The position numbers and the translations under genes are program-made. DNA of 41,442 nt, from NCBI GenBank assembly GCA_015065885.1, contig SVPJ01000020.1:1-41442 (forward strand), written 5' to 3'. Source of the stretch: Oscillospiraceae bacterium (GTDB lineage: Bacteria; Bacillota; Clostridia; Oscillospirales; Acutalibacteraceae). Under the pieces are notes generated by a model. That model saw only the letters and a program-made list of their open reading frames with translations, made no database searches and had not been told where the DNA came from. This document shows positions 1-7,675 of the stretch, piece after piece; within the stretch, counting starts at the first letter, position 1, and the number at the start of each line of letters is the position of its first letter.

Positions 1-92
1 AAACCTTTTTCAGCATAAAACTCCTGCTCGCCGGCGGTGAAAACAAATTCTGCACCGCAGTCTTTGCACACCAGTGTCTTGTCTTCGTACAT
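1..92 (-). CDS. zinc-ribbon domain protein (5' part only)
   Basis: The first 30 codons of a gene running off the left edge are visible. The peptide begins MYEDKTLVCKDCGAEFVFT, with one Cys-x-x-Cys pair; this matches the start of the small clostridial zinc-ribbon proteins, whose second cysteine pair would lie outside the window. A GAGGT ribosome binding site sits about 7 bases before the ATG. It lies downstream of the sigma factor gene on the same strand, with about 130 bases between. Its role is unknown; zinc binding is inferred from the CxxC pair only. Confidence 0.7.
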   Translation of the reverse strand, partial: MYEDKTLVCKDCGAEFVFTAGEQEFYAEKG

Positions 93-219
93 GGGATTCT
101 ACCTCGCTTTAAATTTTTTTGCCCTGTCATTCAAGCTGATACTTTGGTAAACCAATCGTTCCGTTTGAGGTACGCGGGCATTTGTATATGACGAACAGCC
201 GAAACTGTTTCATCCGAAT

Positions 220-795
220 TCAAAACAAGCGGCGCAATTTCGCGCGCGCCCGTTGCAGTGCGTTATCCACCGCTTTAGGGGTCATATGCAGTTGCGCGGC
301 AATCTCCGTATAAGCATCACCGTCGAGATACCGCAAAAACACAGCGTATTCCCGTTCGGTCAACATTTCCCGAACGCGGGACAGGGTGTGGGCGGCATCC
401 TCTTTTTCCTGCATCGTGGCGGCAGGGTCGATCACCAACGTCGCAACGTCCGCCACCGCACTCACGTCTTCTACCGGCACTTCCGTTGCCCGTGCCGCAC
501 GGCGGCGCAAGATCGACAAAAGGCGGTTACGCACGCACGCCGAAGCGTAGGTGCGAAACGACACTTCCCGCAAAGGATCAAAGGTGCGGACGGCAGACAA
601 GAGGCCTAAGAGCCCCTCCTGCTGCATATCCTCCACCTCCGCCGCAGGAAAGCGAAAGCGTGCCACCTGTGCGCGAAGCATCGGTTCACACAGTGCCACC
701 AACAAGGTAAAAGCTCTCTCATCCCCTGCCCTTGCCAACAAAGCCAACTCGTGTTCGCGATATAGCGACATATCCTCCGTCAGCGGCAAAACCAT
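220..795 (-). CDS. sigH: RNA polymerase sigma-70 family factor, SigH-like
   Basis: 191-residue sigma factor. Region 2 carries EDMQQEGLLGLLSAVRTFD followed by SFRTYASACVRNRL, and region 4 carries LTEREYAVFLRYLDG and KAVDNALQRARAKLRR. The region 4 motif strongly resembles that of Bacillus SigH (KSIDNALQR), the factor that starts sporulation and stationary-phase transcription. The ATG at 795 is preferred over an upstream ATG at 822 because GGAAGGGG lies just before it. A near-consensus vegetative promoter lies at 853-881. The SigH assignment rests on motif resemblance; another group of sigma-70 alternative factors is possible. Confidence 0.8.
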   Translation of the reverse strand: MVLPLTEDMSLYREHELALLARAGDERAFTLLVALCEPMLRAQVARFRFPAAEVEDMQQEGLLGLLSAVRTFDPLREVSFRTYASACVRNRLLSILRRRAARATEVPVEDVSAVADVATLVIDPAATMQEKEDAAHTLSRVREMLTEREYAVFLRYLDGDAYTEIAAQLHMTPKAVDNALQRARAKLRRLF

Positions 796-852
796 GAAAA
801 GCCCCTTCCTTTTCGTGCGCAAAGACTCTCACGCACCACGGCGATTATATGT

Positions 853-881
853 AGTGTACCGTATTTTATGAGTTTTGTCAA
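853..881 (-). promoter_or_regulatory. sigma-A type promoter of the sigma factor gene
   Basis: On the minus strand TTGACA (876-881) is followed after exactly 17 bases by TACACT (853-858). The start codon at 795 is about 50 bases further on. A second TATAAT-like stretch lies just downstream. Confidence 0.75.
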
Positions 882-980
882 CTAAATTTTTTCGAAAATC
901 TAACATTTTTGAGAAAATGCCTAACATAGAAGGGATTAGTTGTGCATTTTCTACAAATTCCAACGGATTTCGCACACCTT

Positions 981-1247
981 TACCACGTTTTTCCGTCTTT
1001 TACGTGGTATACCGCCTTCCCTTCGGTACATACTACACTTGTCAGCGGCAGCCCGCAAGCAGGCGGCACCGCACTCCGAAAACACACAGCGGTGTCCCCG
1101 TCGGGCTGCCGTTTTGTTCGCGAGTGAGGAACACCTGTTTGGTACACGCAACCGTGTTTGTTCTGCCGCTGTCTGCCGTTGTCCGCCATACGACCGACAA
1201 CGACAAGGCAGGCGTCGTTCTTTTCGAACAGCGCCTGCCGTTTTTTT
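981..1247 (+). ncRNA. candidate structured non-coding RNA with terminator
   Basis: This gene-free stretch between the sigma factor promoter and the hemolysin III gene holds several inverted repeats. They are an 8-bp repeat (981-988 with 1002-1009), CGGCAGCCCG (1046-1055) with CGGGCTGCCG (1102-1111) followed by TTTT, an inner GGCACCGC/GCGGTGTC pair, CGTTGTC (1177-1183) with GACAACG (1196-1202), and a final GGCAGGCG (1207-1214) with CGCCTGCC (1232-1239) followed by seven T. Bases 1043-1051 can alternatively pair with 1163-1171. The T-run direction implies a plus-strand transcript, but no plus-strand gene is credible here. No known RNA family was recognised and no clear promoter was found. Confidence 0.35.
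1207..1247 (+). terminator. intrinsic terminator reading plus strand
   Basis: An 8-bp GC-rich stem (1207-1214 with 1232-1239) is followed directly by TTTTTTT. It abuts the 3' end of the minus-strand hemolysin III gene, which has no U-run of its own in the other direction. Confidence 0.7.
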
Positions 1248-1917
1248 ATATCACGTAAATGAGAATGCACAGAAGCTGCAACACACTGCCGACCAACACG
1301 AACAGGTGAAACACCCCGTGCATATACCGATGCTTTTTACCGAGACCGTACAAAACGGCACCGACGGTATAGGCGATACCGCCGAGCAAAAGCAACCACA
1401 GTGCCGCAGCAGACAACGCCTCCATCGTCACACGGGCGGCAAGCACGATACACCACCCCATGCCGATGTAACACGCCATCGAAAACACGGCGTATTTTTT
1501 AAGGTCGATCGCCGTGAACACGGTTGCGATCGCCGCGAGACCCCACACGATACCGAAGAGGGTCCACGCCCATCCCGCCGAAACGGGACGGATACCCGAA
1601 AGCAAGATCGGCGTATAGGTGCCGGCAATGAGAAAATAGATGGTGCAATGGTCCAGCACCTGCAACACCTTTTTCGCGGTTGACGGGTGAAGACCGTGAT
1701 ACACGCCGGACATCGTGTACAGCGCAATGAGCGACACCCCGTAGACAGCACTGCCGACCACCGCCCACGCATCCGAAAAAAGTGCCGCTTTCAACACACA
1801 CAGCACCAGTGCCACCACACCGATACCGCCGCCCACGATGTGAGAAACCATATTGAAGACCTCTTCGCCGTGGGTATAGTTCGGAAGCAAACGGTCTTTG
1901 AGTTTCGTTCGCGTCAA
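1246..1917 (-). CDS. hemolysin III / PAQR family membrane protein
   Basis: 223 residues, the usual length of the bacterial hemolysin III (YqfA/TrhA) branch of the PAQR family. About seven hydrophobic segments are visible. Conserved stretches include GEEVFNMVSHIVGGG, SGVYH, LDHCTIYFLIAGTYTP and a C-terminal GVFHLFVLVGS with the histidine of the proposed metal site. The start is a TTG at 1917: AAAGGAG, which overlaps the last codons of the upstream degV gene, is the ribosome binding site, and only 4 bases separate the two genes, so they are probably translationally coupled. The physiological role in bacteria is poorly known (membrane energetics has been proposed). Confidence 0.88.
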   Translation of the reverse strand: MTRTKLKDRLLPNYTHGEEVFNMVSHIVGGGIGVVALVLCVLKAALFSDAWAVVGSAVYGVSLIALYTMSGVYHGLHPSTAKKVLQVLDHCTIYFLIAGTYTPILLSGIRPVSAGWAWTLFGIVWGLAAIATVFTAIDLKKYAVFSMACYIGMGWCIVLAARVTMEALSAAALWLLLLGGIAYTVGAVLYGLGKKHRYMHGVFHLFVLVGSVLQLLCILIYVI

Positions 1918-1921
1918 GACG

Positions 1922-2785
1922 TTACCGCTCCTTTCCGATAAAGAACAGTGCCATCGTACCGGGACCCGAGTGTGCGCCGATGACGGGACCGACGTTGACC
2001 GTGAGATCCACCGTAATGCCGTATTCCTCCTTCAGCATAGCCGCCAACTGTGCGGCCTCCTCTTCGCAGTCGCCGTGCGAAATGAACACAGGGCCTTCGC
2101 GATCCACCGCCAGTTCGCCGTACTTATCCGCGAGCGCTTTCAGCGCCGCTTTACGACCGCGCACTTTAAATCGGTTGATAAGATGTCCTTCATCATCCAT
2201 GTGCAACACAGGTTTGATACCGAGTACACCGCCGAGCAACGCCACCGCCGAGCTGACGCGTCCGCCGCGTTTCAGATACACGAGATCGTCCACCGTAAAC
2301 CAGTGACACTGGTGCATACGCTGTTCTTCCACGAAACGGGCGACTTCCTCGAGCGTGGCTCCCTTTTCCTTTTCGCGTACCGCCAGATAGAGCAACATAC
2401 CGAAGCCTGCCGACGCCGACAGGGTATCCACCGCGCATACACGACGCCCTTCATACGCTTCCTCCAGTTCTGCCGCCGCCATACGCGCACAGTTGTAGGT
2501 GGTGCTGAGCCCCGAGGAGAAACCGATGTACAACACATCGTTTCCGTTTTTCAACTCTTCTTCAAACAACTGACGGAAAGCCTCGCTGTTAACCGCCGAA
2601 GTCTTCGCCACACCGCCGTCCCGCATACGTTGATAAAACTCTTTCGGGGTCAATTCAAAGTTGGTATATACCGTTTCTTCCCCCACAAACTGAAAGGAAA
2701 GATCGCACCGTTTGACACCCCATTCTTCCAGCATCGCGGGCGAGATGTCGCATGCCGAGTCGGTGTAAATAACGTAAGGATTCAT
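1922..2785 (-). CDS. DegV family fatty-acid-binding protein
   Basis: 287 residues, full length for DegV. The family binds fatty acids and, where studied (FakB), presents them to the kinase FakA for phosphorylation. Visible signatures are the N-terminal YTDSACDIS, KTSAVNSEAF, the lipid-carboxylate loop SSGLSTTYN, RGGRVSS and a C-terminal IGAHSGPGTMALFF. GGAGG lies 10 bases before the ATG. It heads a two-gene unit with hemolysin III. A second, clearly divergent DegV gene lies at 7676-8512. No FakA/DAK-domain kinase gene is seen in this window. Confidence 0.9.
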   Translation of the reverse strand: MNPYVIYTDSACDISPAMLEEWGVKRCDLSFQFVGEETVYTNFELTPKEFYQRMRDGGVAKTSAVNSEAFRQLFEEELKNGNDVLYIGFSSGLSTTYNCARMAAAELEEAYEGRRVCAVDTLSASAGFGMLLYLAVREKEKGATLEEVARFVEEQRMHQCHWFTVDDLVYLKRGGRVSSAVALLGGVLGIKPVLHMDDEGHLINRFKVRGRKAALKALADKYGELAVDREGPVFISHGDCEEEAAQLAAMLKEEYGITVDLTVNVGPVIGAHSGPGTMALFFIGKER

Positions 2786-2824
2786 ATTTCGTTTCCTCCA
2801 TCACTCAATTCAAACTATGCCCAT

Positions 2825-2854
2825 AGTATACACGCTTTCACCGCCCGTAGACAA
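2825..2854 (-). promoter_or_regulatory. promoter of degV-hemolysin III unit
   Basis: Minus-strand TTGTCT (2849-2854) and TATACT (2825-2830) are separated by 18 bases, about 40 bases upstream of the ATG. Confidence 0.55.
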
Positions 2855-2906
2855 CCTACTGCCGTCTCGCCGCGCTATACCGTCGCAAAACGAGCGGTAG
2901 ACAGAA

Positions 2907-2939
2907 CAAAAACCGACTCTACTTGCGGTAGAGTCGGTT
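2907..2939 (-). terminator. hairpin with T-run facing the minus strand
   Basis: A perfect 12-bp inverted repeat (AACCGACTCTAC at 2911-2922, loop 2923-2927, partner 2928-2939) is followed on the minus strand by TTTTTG. It lies between the divergent degV and XRE promoters. No minus-strand gene ends here, so it may block antisense transcription or be a relic. Confidence 0.5.
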
Positions 2940-2969
2940 GTAGAATGCTTAAATTTTACATTATTTTCA

Positions 2970-2998
2970 TTGATTTTTTCGGGAGAGTGTGGTATTAT
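2970..2998 (+). promoter_or_regulatory. promoter of the glycyl-radical operon
   Basis: TTGATT (2970-2975), 17-base spacer, TATTAT (2993-2998), about 31 bases before the start codon of the regulator gene. Confidence 0.7.
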
Positions 2999-3029
2999 GG
3001 GTGTAGATTATCGGAAAGGACGGAGGTCT

Positions 3030-3641
3030 ATGCAAGATATTAAAGCCATCGTCGCCAAAAACATTGCCGCTCTGCGCGGCGCACGCGAAATGACACAACT
3101 GGAACTTGCCGAAAAACTCAATTATTCCGACAAAGCCGTTTCCAAATGGGAGCGCGGCGAGTCGTTACCCGACATTACCGTTCTGATCGCTATTGCCGAT
3201 CTGTTTGAGGTATCGCTGGATCATCTGCTGCGTCCCGAAACCGACAGCAAATTCGTCCGTGCCAAGCGTGCCAGCCGTCGGCGTCACAAGAATCGCGGAT
3301 TTATCACGGGGATGTGCGTGGTACTGGTGTGGTTGCTCGCCATTTTGCTGTTTATCATTTTGGATATTCTTGCCAAAACGACGTGGGGACCGTGGTTGCC
3401 GTTCCTCTATGCTATCCCCGCCACACTCGTCGTGTGGTTGATCTTTAACTCGATGTGGTTTAATCCGCGCCGCAACTTCTTTATCATATCCCTGCTGATG
3501 TGGTCGGTACTCGGTTCGCTGTTTATCACCCTGTTCTTTGCAGGCTTCACCGTGTGGAGTCTCTTTGCGCTCGGTATCCCCGGCCAGATCATTGTGTGGC
3601 TATGGTCTAAATTGCGGTATAAAAACGAGGACGCGGAATAA
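3030..3641 (+). CDS. XRE-family HTH regulator with membrane domain
   Basis: 203 residues in two parts. The N-terminal 65 residues are a helix-turn-helix of the XRE/Cro type (MTQLELAEKLNYSDKAVSKW, then RGESLPDITVLIAIADLF). After a very basic stretch (RAKRASRRRHKNR) there are about four hydrophobic segments, so the protein probably sits in the membrane with its DNA-binding domain inside the cell. The ATG at 3030 follows GGAAAGGACGGAGG; earlier ATGs in frame lack a suitable site. It is 11 bases upstream of the glycyl-radical enzyme gene and clearly in its operon, so it likely controls that operon. Its signal is unknown. Confidence 0.85.
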   Translation: MQDIKAIVAKNIAALRGAREMTQLELAEKLNYSDKAVSKWERGESLPDITVLIAIADLFEVSLDHLLRPETDSKFVRAKRASRRRHKNRGFITGMCVVLVWLLAILLFIILDILAKTTWGPWLPFLYAIPATLVVWLIFNSMWFNPRRNFFIISLLMWSVLGSLFITLFFAGFTVWSLFALGIPGQIIVWLWSKLRYKNEDAE

Positions 3642-3652
3642 GGAGGTACGTC

Positions 3653-5758
3653 ATGAAACTGTTCGAACAACTGGATGCCCAATACTTCGCCGACGGCGAA
3701 GGCGTATACGCTCCCTATTATTTTCGCTTTTTGGGGTTTAAGCAGGATCTTGCCGCCGCCCCCTCCCCTTTGCGTGCCAACGGTATTTACGCTCTGTTTA
3801 CCGAGACCGACCCGCAGATTTTACCTGCCGAATGGTTTGCTGGGAATCGCCGTGCGCTGTATACCACCGCTGACGAGATGACACTCGCCTATGCAAAAAC
3901 GACGGTGGAGCAGTTTGGCGAGCGCGACTTCTTTATGAACAAAGACCACTACGCCCCGAATTACGACCATATCCTCACGGTCGGTCTTCCTGCATTGATC
4001 GCAGAGGTAGATGCTTCCCTTGCGACATGGCAGGAAGACGCACAAAAGTGCGAAACGTTGCATGGCATGAAACGCGCCTTGGAAGGCTTTTACCGTATGA
4101 TCGAGAATCACGGCGAAGCGGCAAAGGCGTGCCGCGGCAACGACGATTACGACCAAGCGCGTGTGGAATTCATCCTACACAACTGCGAAGCGTTGCTGCA
4201 CGGCGCACCGCAAACCTTTGGTGAAGCACTGCAACTCGTGTGGTTCTGCCACACGGCGTTTTTGATGGAAGACCGTTACGCGATGGCGCTCGGTCGGTTG
4301 GATCAATACTTATATCCCTTTTATAAAGCGGACATCGACAGTGGGCGCATCACCGACGAGCAAGTAATTGAATTGCTCGAAAACGTGTTTATTCGTCTGA
4401 AAAACGACGTGGTAAACATCTGTATCGGCGGCACCAACATGGACGGTTCGTGCGCGGTCAATCCGCTCACCTATTGCATCGTGCGGGCAGTGGGCAACTG
4501 CAATATACCGGGTCCGAACCTCTCTCTACGTGTCACCGAGAACACCCCTGACGATTTTATGGATCTGTGCTTGCAGGTGATCGGCACGGGACTCGGCTAC
4601 CCCGCTTTGATGAACGACGCGGTGATGCTCCCCGCTTTGAAGGCATACGGCTACCGCGACGAAGACATCCACAACTTCTCGATGGTCGGGTGTATGGAGA
4701 ACTTCATCACGGGTATGCAACCGCCGTGGACCGACGGTCGGTTTGACACGCCGCGGTATTTGGATTATCTCTTTAACAACGGACGCAGTGAGACCAACCG
4801 TTCCATCGGCATCGACACGGGTGACGTGGAAACTATCGGCTCGATGGATGAGTTTATGACCCGCTTCGAGGCACAGCTGGCACACGGAGCGGCGGAATAC
4901 TACGCGTGGTTTAAGAACCACAACAATTCCATCTGCCAAGAGAATTTTCCCGAACCGTTCCTCTCCTGTTTCTGCTACGACTGCATCGGGCGCGGTTTGG
5001 ATATCAACAACGGCGGCAGTATCTATCCGTCGGTACACGGTGTCGCCATTATGGGCATCGGCACCACGGCAGACTCACTCGCCGCGATCGAAAAGGTCGT
5101 GTTCGTTGACAAGATCGCTTCCCTGACCGAACTGAAGGCAGCGCTGAACGCGAACTTCGAAGGGTATGAGACCTTGCGCGAAGCCTTGCTTGCCGCCCCG
5201 AAATACGGAAACAACGACGACTTCGTAGACAAATACGCCGTGTGGTTCGTGAAATACTTAGCCTCCTGCTTCAAGCAATACAAGACACGGGACGGCGGCG
5301 GTATTTACATCGACGTTTCTGCAAACATAAGCAATATTTCGGCAGGTACTATCATCAACGCCACTCCTGACGGGCGAAAGCGCGGCGAGCCGTTGTCGGA
5401 CGCCGCTTCCCCCTCCTACGGACGCGACGTGCGCGGTGCGACCTCTACCTTGCTCAGCGTATCCAAGCCCGATTTTACCGACGTCGCGTGCGGCAGTGTT
5501 CTCAATCAAAAGTACTCTCCCGCGATGTTCACCCCCGAAAACCGCAAAAAACTGCTCGCACTCATTCGCACCTACTTCAAACGCGGCGGGCAGGAGATAC
5601 AGATCAACTCCACTTCACGCGAAGTGTTGATGGATGCGATGGAACACCCCGAAAAATACGGCAGTTTGGTGGTGCGTGTCTCGGGTTTCTCGGCATTTTA
5701 TACGACGCTCGACCGTGCGGTACAGTTGGATATTTTGAACCGCACGCAACAAGGGTGA
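3653..5758 (+). CDS. glycyl-radical enzyme (PFL-like), probable eliminase of unknown substrate
   Basis: 701 residues, shorter than typical family members (roughly 760-900). The C-terminal glycyl-radical motif RVSGFSAFY places the radical glycine at residue 678, 23 residues from the end, as expected. The active-site loop reads SMVGCMEN, giving the thiyl cysteine as Cys347 and an acidic partner Glu349. The Cys-x-Glu arrangement is typical of the dehydratase/lyase branch (glycerol dehydratase, CutC), whereas pyruvate formate-lyase has Cys-Cys, so C-O or C-X elimination is inferred. GGAGG lies just before the ATG. The activase gene follows after 5 bases and a zinc dehydrogenase follows that. The shortened N-terminal part and Asn after the Glu (usually Pro) suggest an uncommon subgroup. 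The substrate cannot be read from the sequence. Confidence 0.9.
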   Translation: MKLFEQLDAQYFADGEGVYAPYYFRFLGFKQDLAAAPSPLRANGIYALFTETDPQILPAEWFAGNRRALYTTADEMTLAYAKTTVEQFGERDFFMNKDHYAPNYDHILTVGLPALIAEVDASLATWQEDAQKCETLHGMKRALEGFYRMIENHGEAAKACRGNDDYDQARVEFILHNCEALLHGAPQTFGEALQLVWFCHTAFLMEDRYAMALGRLDQYLYPFYKADIDSGRITDEQVIELLENVFIRLKNDVVNICIGGTNMDGSCAVNPLTYCIVRAVGNCNIPGPNLSLRVTENTPDDFMDLCLQVIGTGLGYPALMNDAVMLPALKAYGYRDEDIHNFSMVGCMENFITGMQPPWTDGRFDTPRYLDYLFNNGRSETNRSIGIDTGDVETIGSMDEFMTRFEAQLAHGAAEYYAWFKNHNNSICQENFPEPFLSCFCYDCIGRGLDINNGGSIYPSVHGVAIMGIGTTADSLAAIEKVVFVDKIASLTELKAALNANFEGYETLREALLAAPKYGNNDDFVDKYAVWFVKYLASCFKQYKTRDGGGIYIDVSANISNISAGTIINATPDGRKRGEPLSDAASPSYGRDVRGATSTLLSVSKPDFTDVACGSVLNQKYSPAMFTPENRKKLLALIRTYFKRGGQEIQINSTSREVLMDAMEHPEKYGSLVVRVSGFSAFYTTLDRAVQLDILNRTQQG

Positions 5759-5763
5759 CACCA

Positions 5764-6528
5764 ATGACACTAAACATATCCAACATCCAGCATTTTTCGG
5801 TCGGCGACGGCGCGGGCATCCGCACTACCGTGTTTTTCAAAGGATGCGATCTTGTTTGCCCCTGGTGTCACAATCCCGAAAACCTGTCGTCTACCCCCAC
5901 GACCTTACAGTATCGTGGCGGCAAATGCGAAGTGCGCGGCAGGCAGGTCACCCCCGACGATATCCTTCCCGAATTGCTTGAAGACAAGGACTTCTTCGAT
6001 GCGAGCGGCGGCGGGATCACCCTTTCGGGCGGTGAGGTGATGTTACAGGCGGACGGTGCCGCTGCCCTCGCGGCACTGCTTAAAGCACACGGTGTGTCGG
6101 TGTTGATCGACACGGCGGGTTGCGTACCCTACACCGCGTTTGAACGTTTGAATCCCGTGATCGACGGCTATCTGTTCGACCTTAAAACCGCCGATGCCGC
6201 AAAATATCGTGCCATCGGCGGCGATCTTGACCTTGTGGTGAGCAATCTCACCGCTTTGCAACGTGACGGCGTGCCGTTCACGGTGCGTATCCCGCTGATC
6301 CCCGATTTCAACACCGACAAAGACTCCGTCGCGGCGCTCGGTGAATTACTTCGTTCACTGGATATCCGCTACGCCGAACTGTTACCGTTTCACCGTTTGG
6401 GCAGTGCGAAATACGAAGCGATGGGTCTGGAGTATCCCTACAAAGACTACGCACCGCCGACCGCCGACGAGAGTGCGGCAACAGCGGCACTCTTTGAACC
6501 GTACGTCAACGTAAAATTAGAAAGGTAG
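5764..6528 (+). CDS. glycyl-radical enzyme activating enzyme (radical SAM)
   Basis: 254 residues. It should abstract a hydrogen from Gly678 of the enzyme encoded just upstream, using S-adenosylmethionine and a [4Fe-4S] cluster. The radical SAM triad is Cys28, Cys32 and Cys35 (KGCDLVCPWCHNPEN). The SAM-binding GGE-type motif is LSGGEVML, and DLK appears mid-protein. Most activases of non-PFL glycyl-radical enzymes carry a ferredoxin-like insert with extra clusters after the CxxxCxxC motif. Here only one further cysteine (GGKCEVRG) appears in that area, so the insert is absent, as in PFL activase. The ATG at 5764 follows AAGGGTG; the longer open frame upstream overlaps the previous gene and is not used. 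Confidence 0.9.
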   Translation: MTLNISNIQHFSVGDGAGIRTTVFFKGCDLVCPWCHNPENLSSTPTTLQYRGGKCEVRGRQVTPDDILPELLEDKDFFDASGGGITLSGGEVMLQADGAAALAALLKAHGVSVLIDTAGCVPYTAFERLNPVIDGYLFDLKTADAAKYRAIGGDLDLVVSNLTALQRDGVPFTVRIPLIPDFNTDKDSVAALGELLRSLDIRYAELLPFHRLGSAKYEAMGLEYPYKDYAPPTADESAATAALFEPYVNVKLER

Positions 6529-6536
6529 GATCTGTT

Positions 6537-7631
6537 ATGAACGCAAAAGCAGCCGTATTTATGGGCGCAAACGTCCCTTTTGAGGTACGGGAATTTCCCG
6601 TAACACCGCCCCCTGCGGGCTACGCACAAATGGAATTGATCGCGAGCGGCGTGTGCGGGACCGACCTGCACATTCACGGCGGCAAGTTGGAGGAAAACGC
6701 CCCCGCCATCATCGGTCACGAATTTGTCGGACGCATCACGGCGGCCGATGCCGCCGAAGCCGCCGCGTTCGGCCTTGCGATCGGCGACACCGTCATCGCC
6801 GATATCGCCGTGCCGTGCGGTGAATGCCCGCTGTGTCAAAGCGGGGACGACGCCAACTGCGTCAATATGGGGCTCACCAACGGCGGGGATATCGAAGTAG
6901 CACCGCATCTGTACGGCGGATACACCGAAGTGAATTACACCCCGCTCACCAACCTCATCAAAGTCCCCGCGGGTGTCGACCCGACGGTGGCGGCCGCCTT
7001 TGCCTGCCCCGGCCCGACGGCGATTCACGCCGTCCGTCTGGCCGAGCGTGCCAACATGGATCTTTCCAAAATGAAGGTCGCGGTGGTACAAGGTCTCGGC
7101 CCCGTGGGCATGTTCGCGGTGATGTACTTAAAGCGGCTCGGCATCGAAAAGGTGTACGCCATCACAACGGGTGCAAACACCTGCCGCGACGAAGCGGCAC
7201 GGGCACTGGGTGCCGACCGTGTGTTCAGCCTGAAGGCAGAGGGCGAAGCCGCCGTGACCGCGGCACTGCAGGCGGAAAACGACGGACTCGGCGTGGATCT
7301 GTGCTTTGAAGCCTCGGGTGCGCCCGCAGCGGTAGCACAGGGGATCGATATTTTGCGCAACCGCGGTGTCTATCTCGTCCCCGGTCAGTACAGCGAATCC
7401 GGCGCGGTCGCGATCCAGCCGCAGCTCATCACCTTCAAAGCACTGCAGATCCTCGGCTCGTCTCAATATTCCTTCCCCGACGTACACGATTACGTGGCGT
7501 TTTTGGCGGAGAACCCCGACCTGCAACCGAAGATCGCCGCCTTGACTGCCCCCTACCCCATCGCGCAGGTCAACGAAGCATTCACGGACGCCAAGGCGGG
7601 CAAAAACATCAAGACATTGTTAGTAAAATAA
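6537..7631 (+). CDS. zinc-dependent medium-chain alcohol/polyol dehydrogenase
   Basis: 364 residues of the medium-chain dehydrogenase family, nearest in style to threonine/sorbitol dehydrogenases. Catalytic zinc ligands are Cys40 (GVCGTD) and His61-Glu62 (IIGHEFVG). Structural zinc ligands are Cys94, Cys97, Cys100 and Cys108. A Rossmann GLGPVG motif is in the second half. It is the last gene of the glycyl-radical operon, 8 bases after the activase, with AAAGGTAGGA as binding site. It may reduce the aldehyde or ketone produced by the glycyl-radical enzyme, or oxidise its polyol precursor; this is inference from context only. Confidence 0.9.
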   Translation: MNAKAAVFMGANVPFEVREFPVTPPPAGYAQMELIASGVCGTDLHIHGGKLEENAPAIIGHEFVGRITAADAAEAAAFGLAIGDTVIADIAVPCGECPLCQSGDDANCVNMGLTNGGDIEVAPHLYGGYTEVNYTPLTNLIKVPAGVDPTVAAAFACPGPTAIHAVRLAERANMDLSKMKVAVVQGLGPVGMFAVMYLKRLGIEKVYAITTGANTCRDEAARALGADRVFSLKAEGEAAVTAALQAENDGLGVDLCFEASGAPAAVAQGIDILRNRGVYLVPGQYSESGAVAIQPQLITFKALQILGSSQYSFPDVHDYVAFLAENPDLQPKIAALTAPYPIAQVNEAFTDAKAGKNIKTLLVK

Positions 7632-7643
7632 CACCACACACCA

Positions 7644-7672
7644 AAGGGCTGTCGCGAACCGCGACAGCCCTT
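7644..7672. terminator. shared hairpin between convergent genes
   Basis: A perfect 13-bp stem (AAGGGCTGTCGCG at 7644-7656 with 7660-7672) and a 3-base loop lie between the dehydrogenase (+) and DegV (-) genes. Neither side has a long T-run, so it may act as a weak bidirectional terminator. Confidence 0.6.
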
Positions 7673-7675
7673 GAT

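Noticed and set aside
875-1258. Plus-strand open frames across the sigma factor/hemolysin III interval (to 1683)
   Set aside because: No binding site, basic low-complexity translation, overlap with the hemolysin III gene on the other strand; the inverted repeats fit an RNA better.
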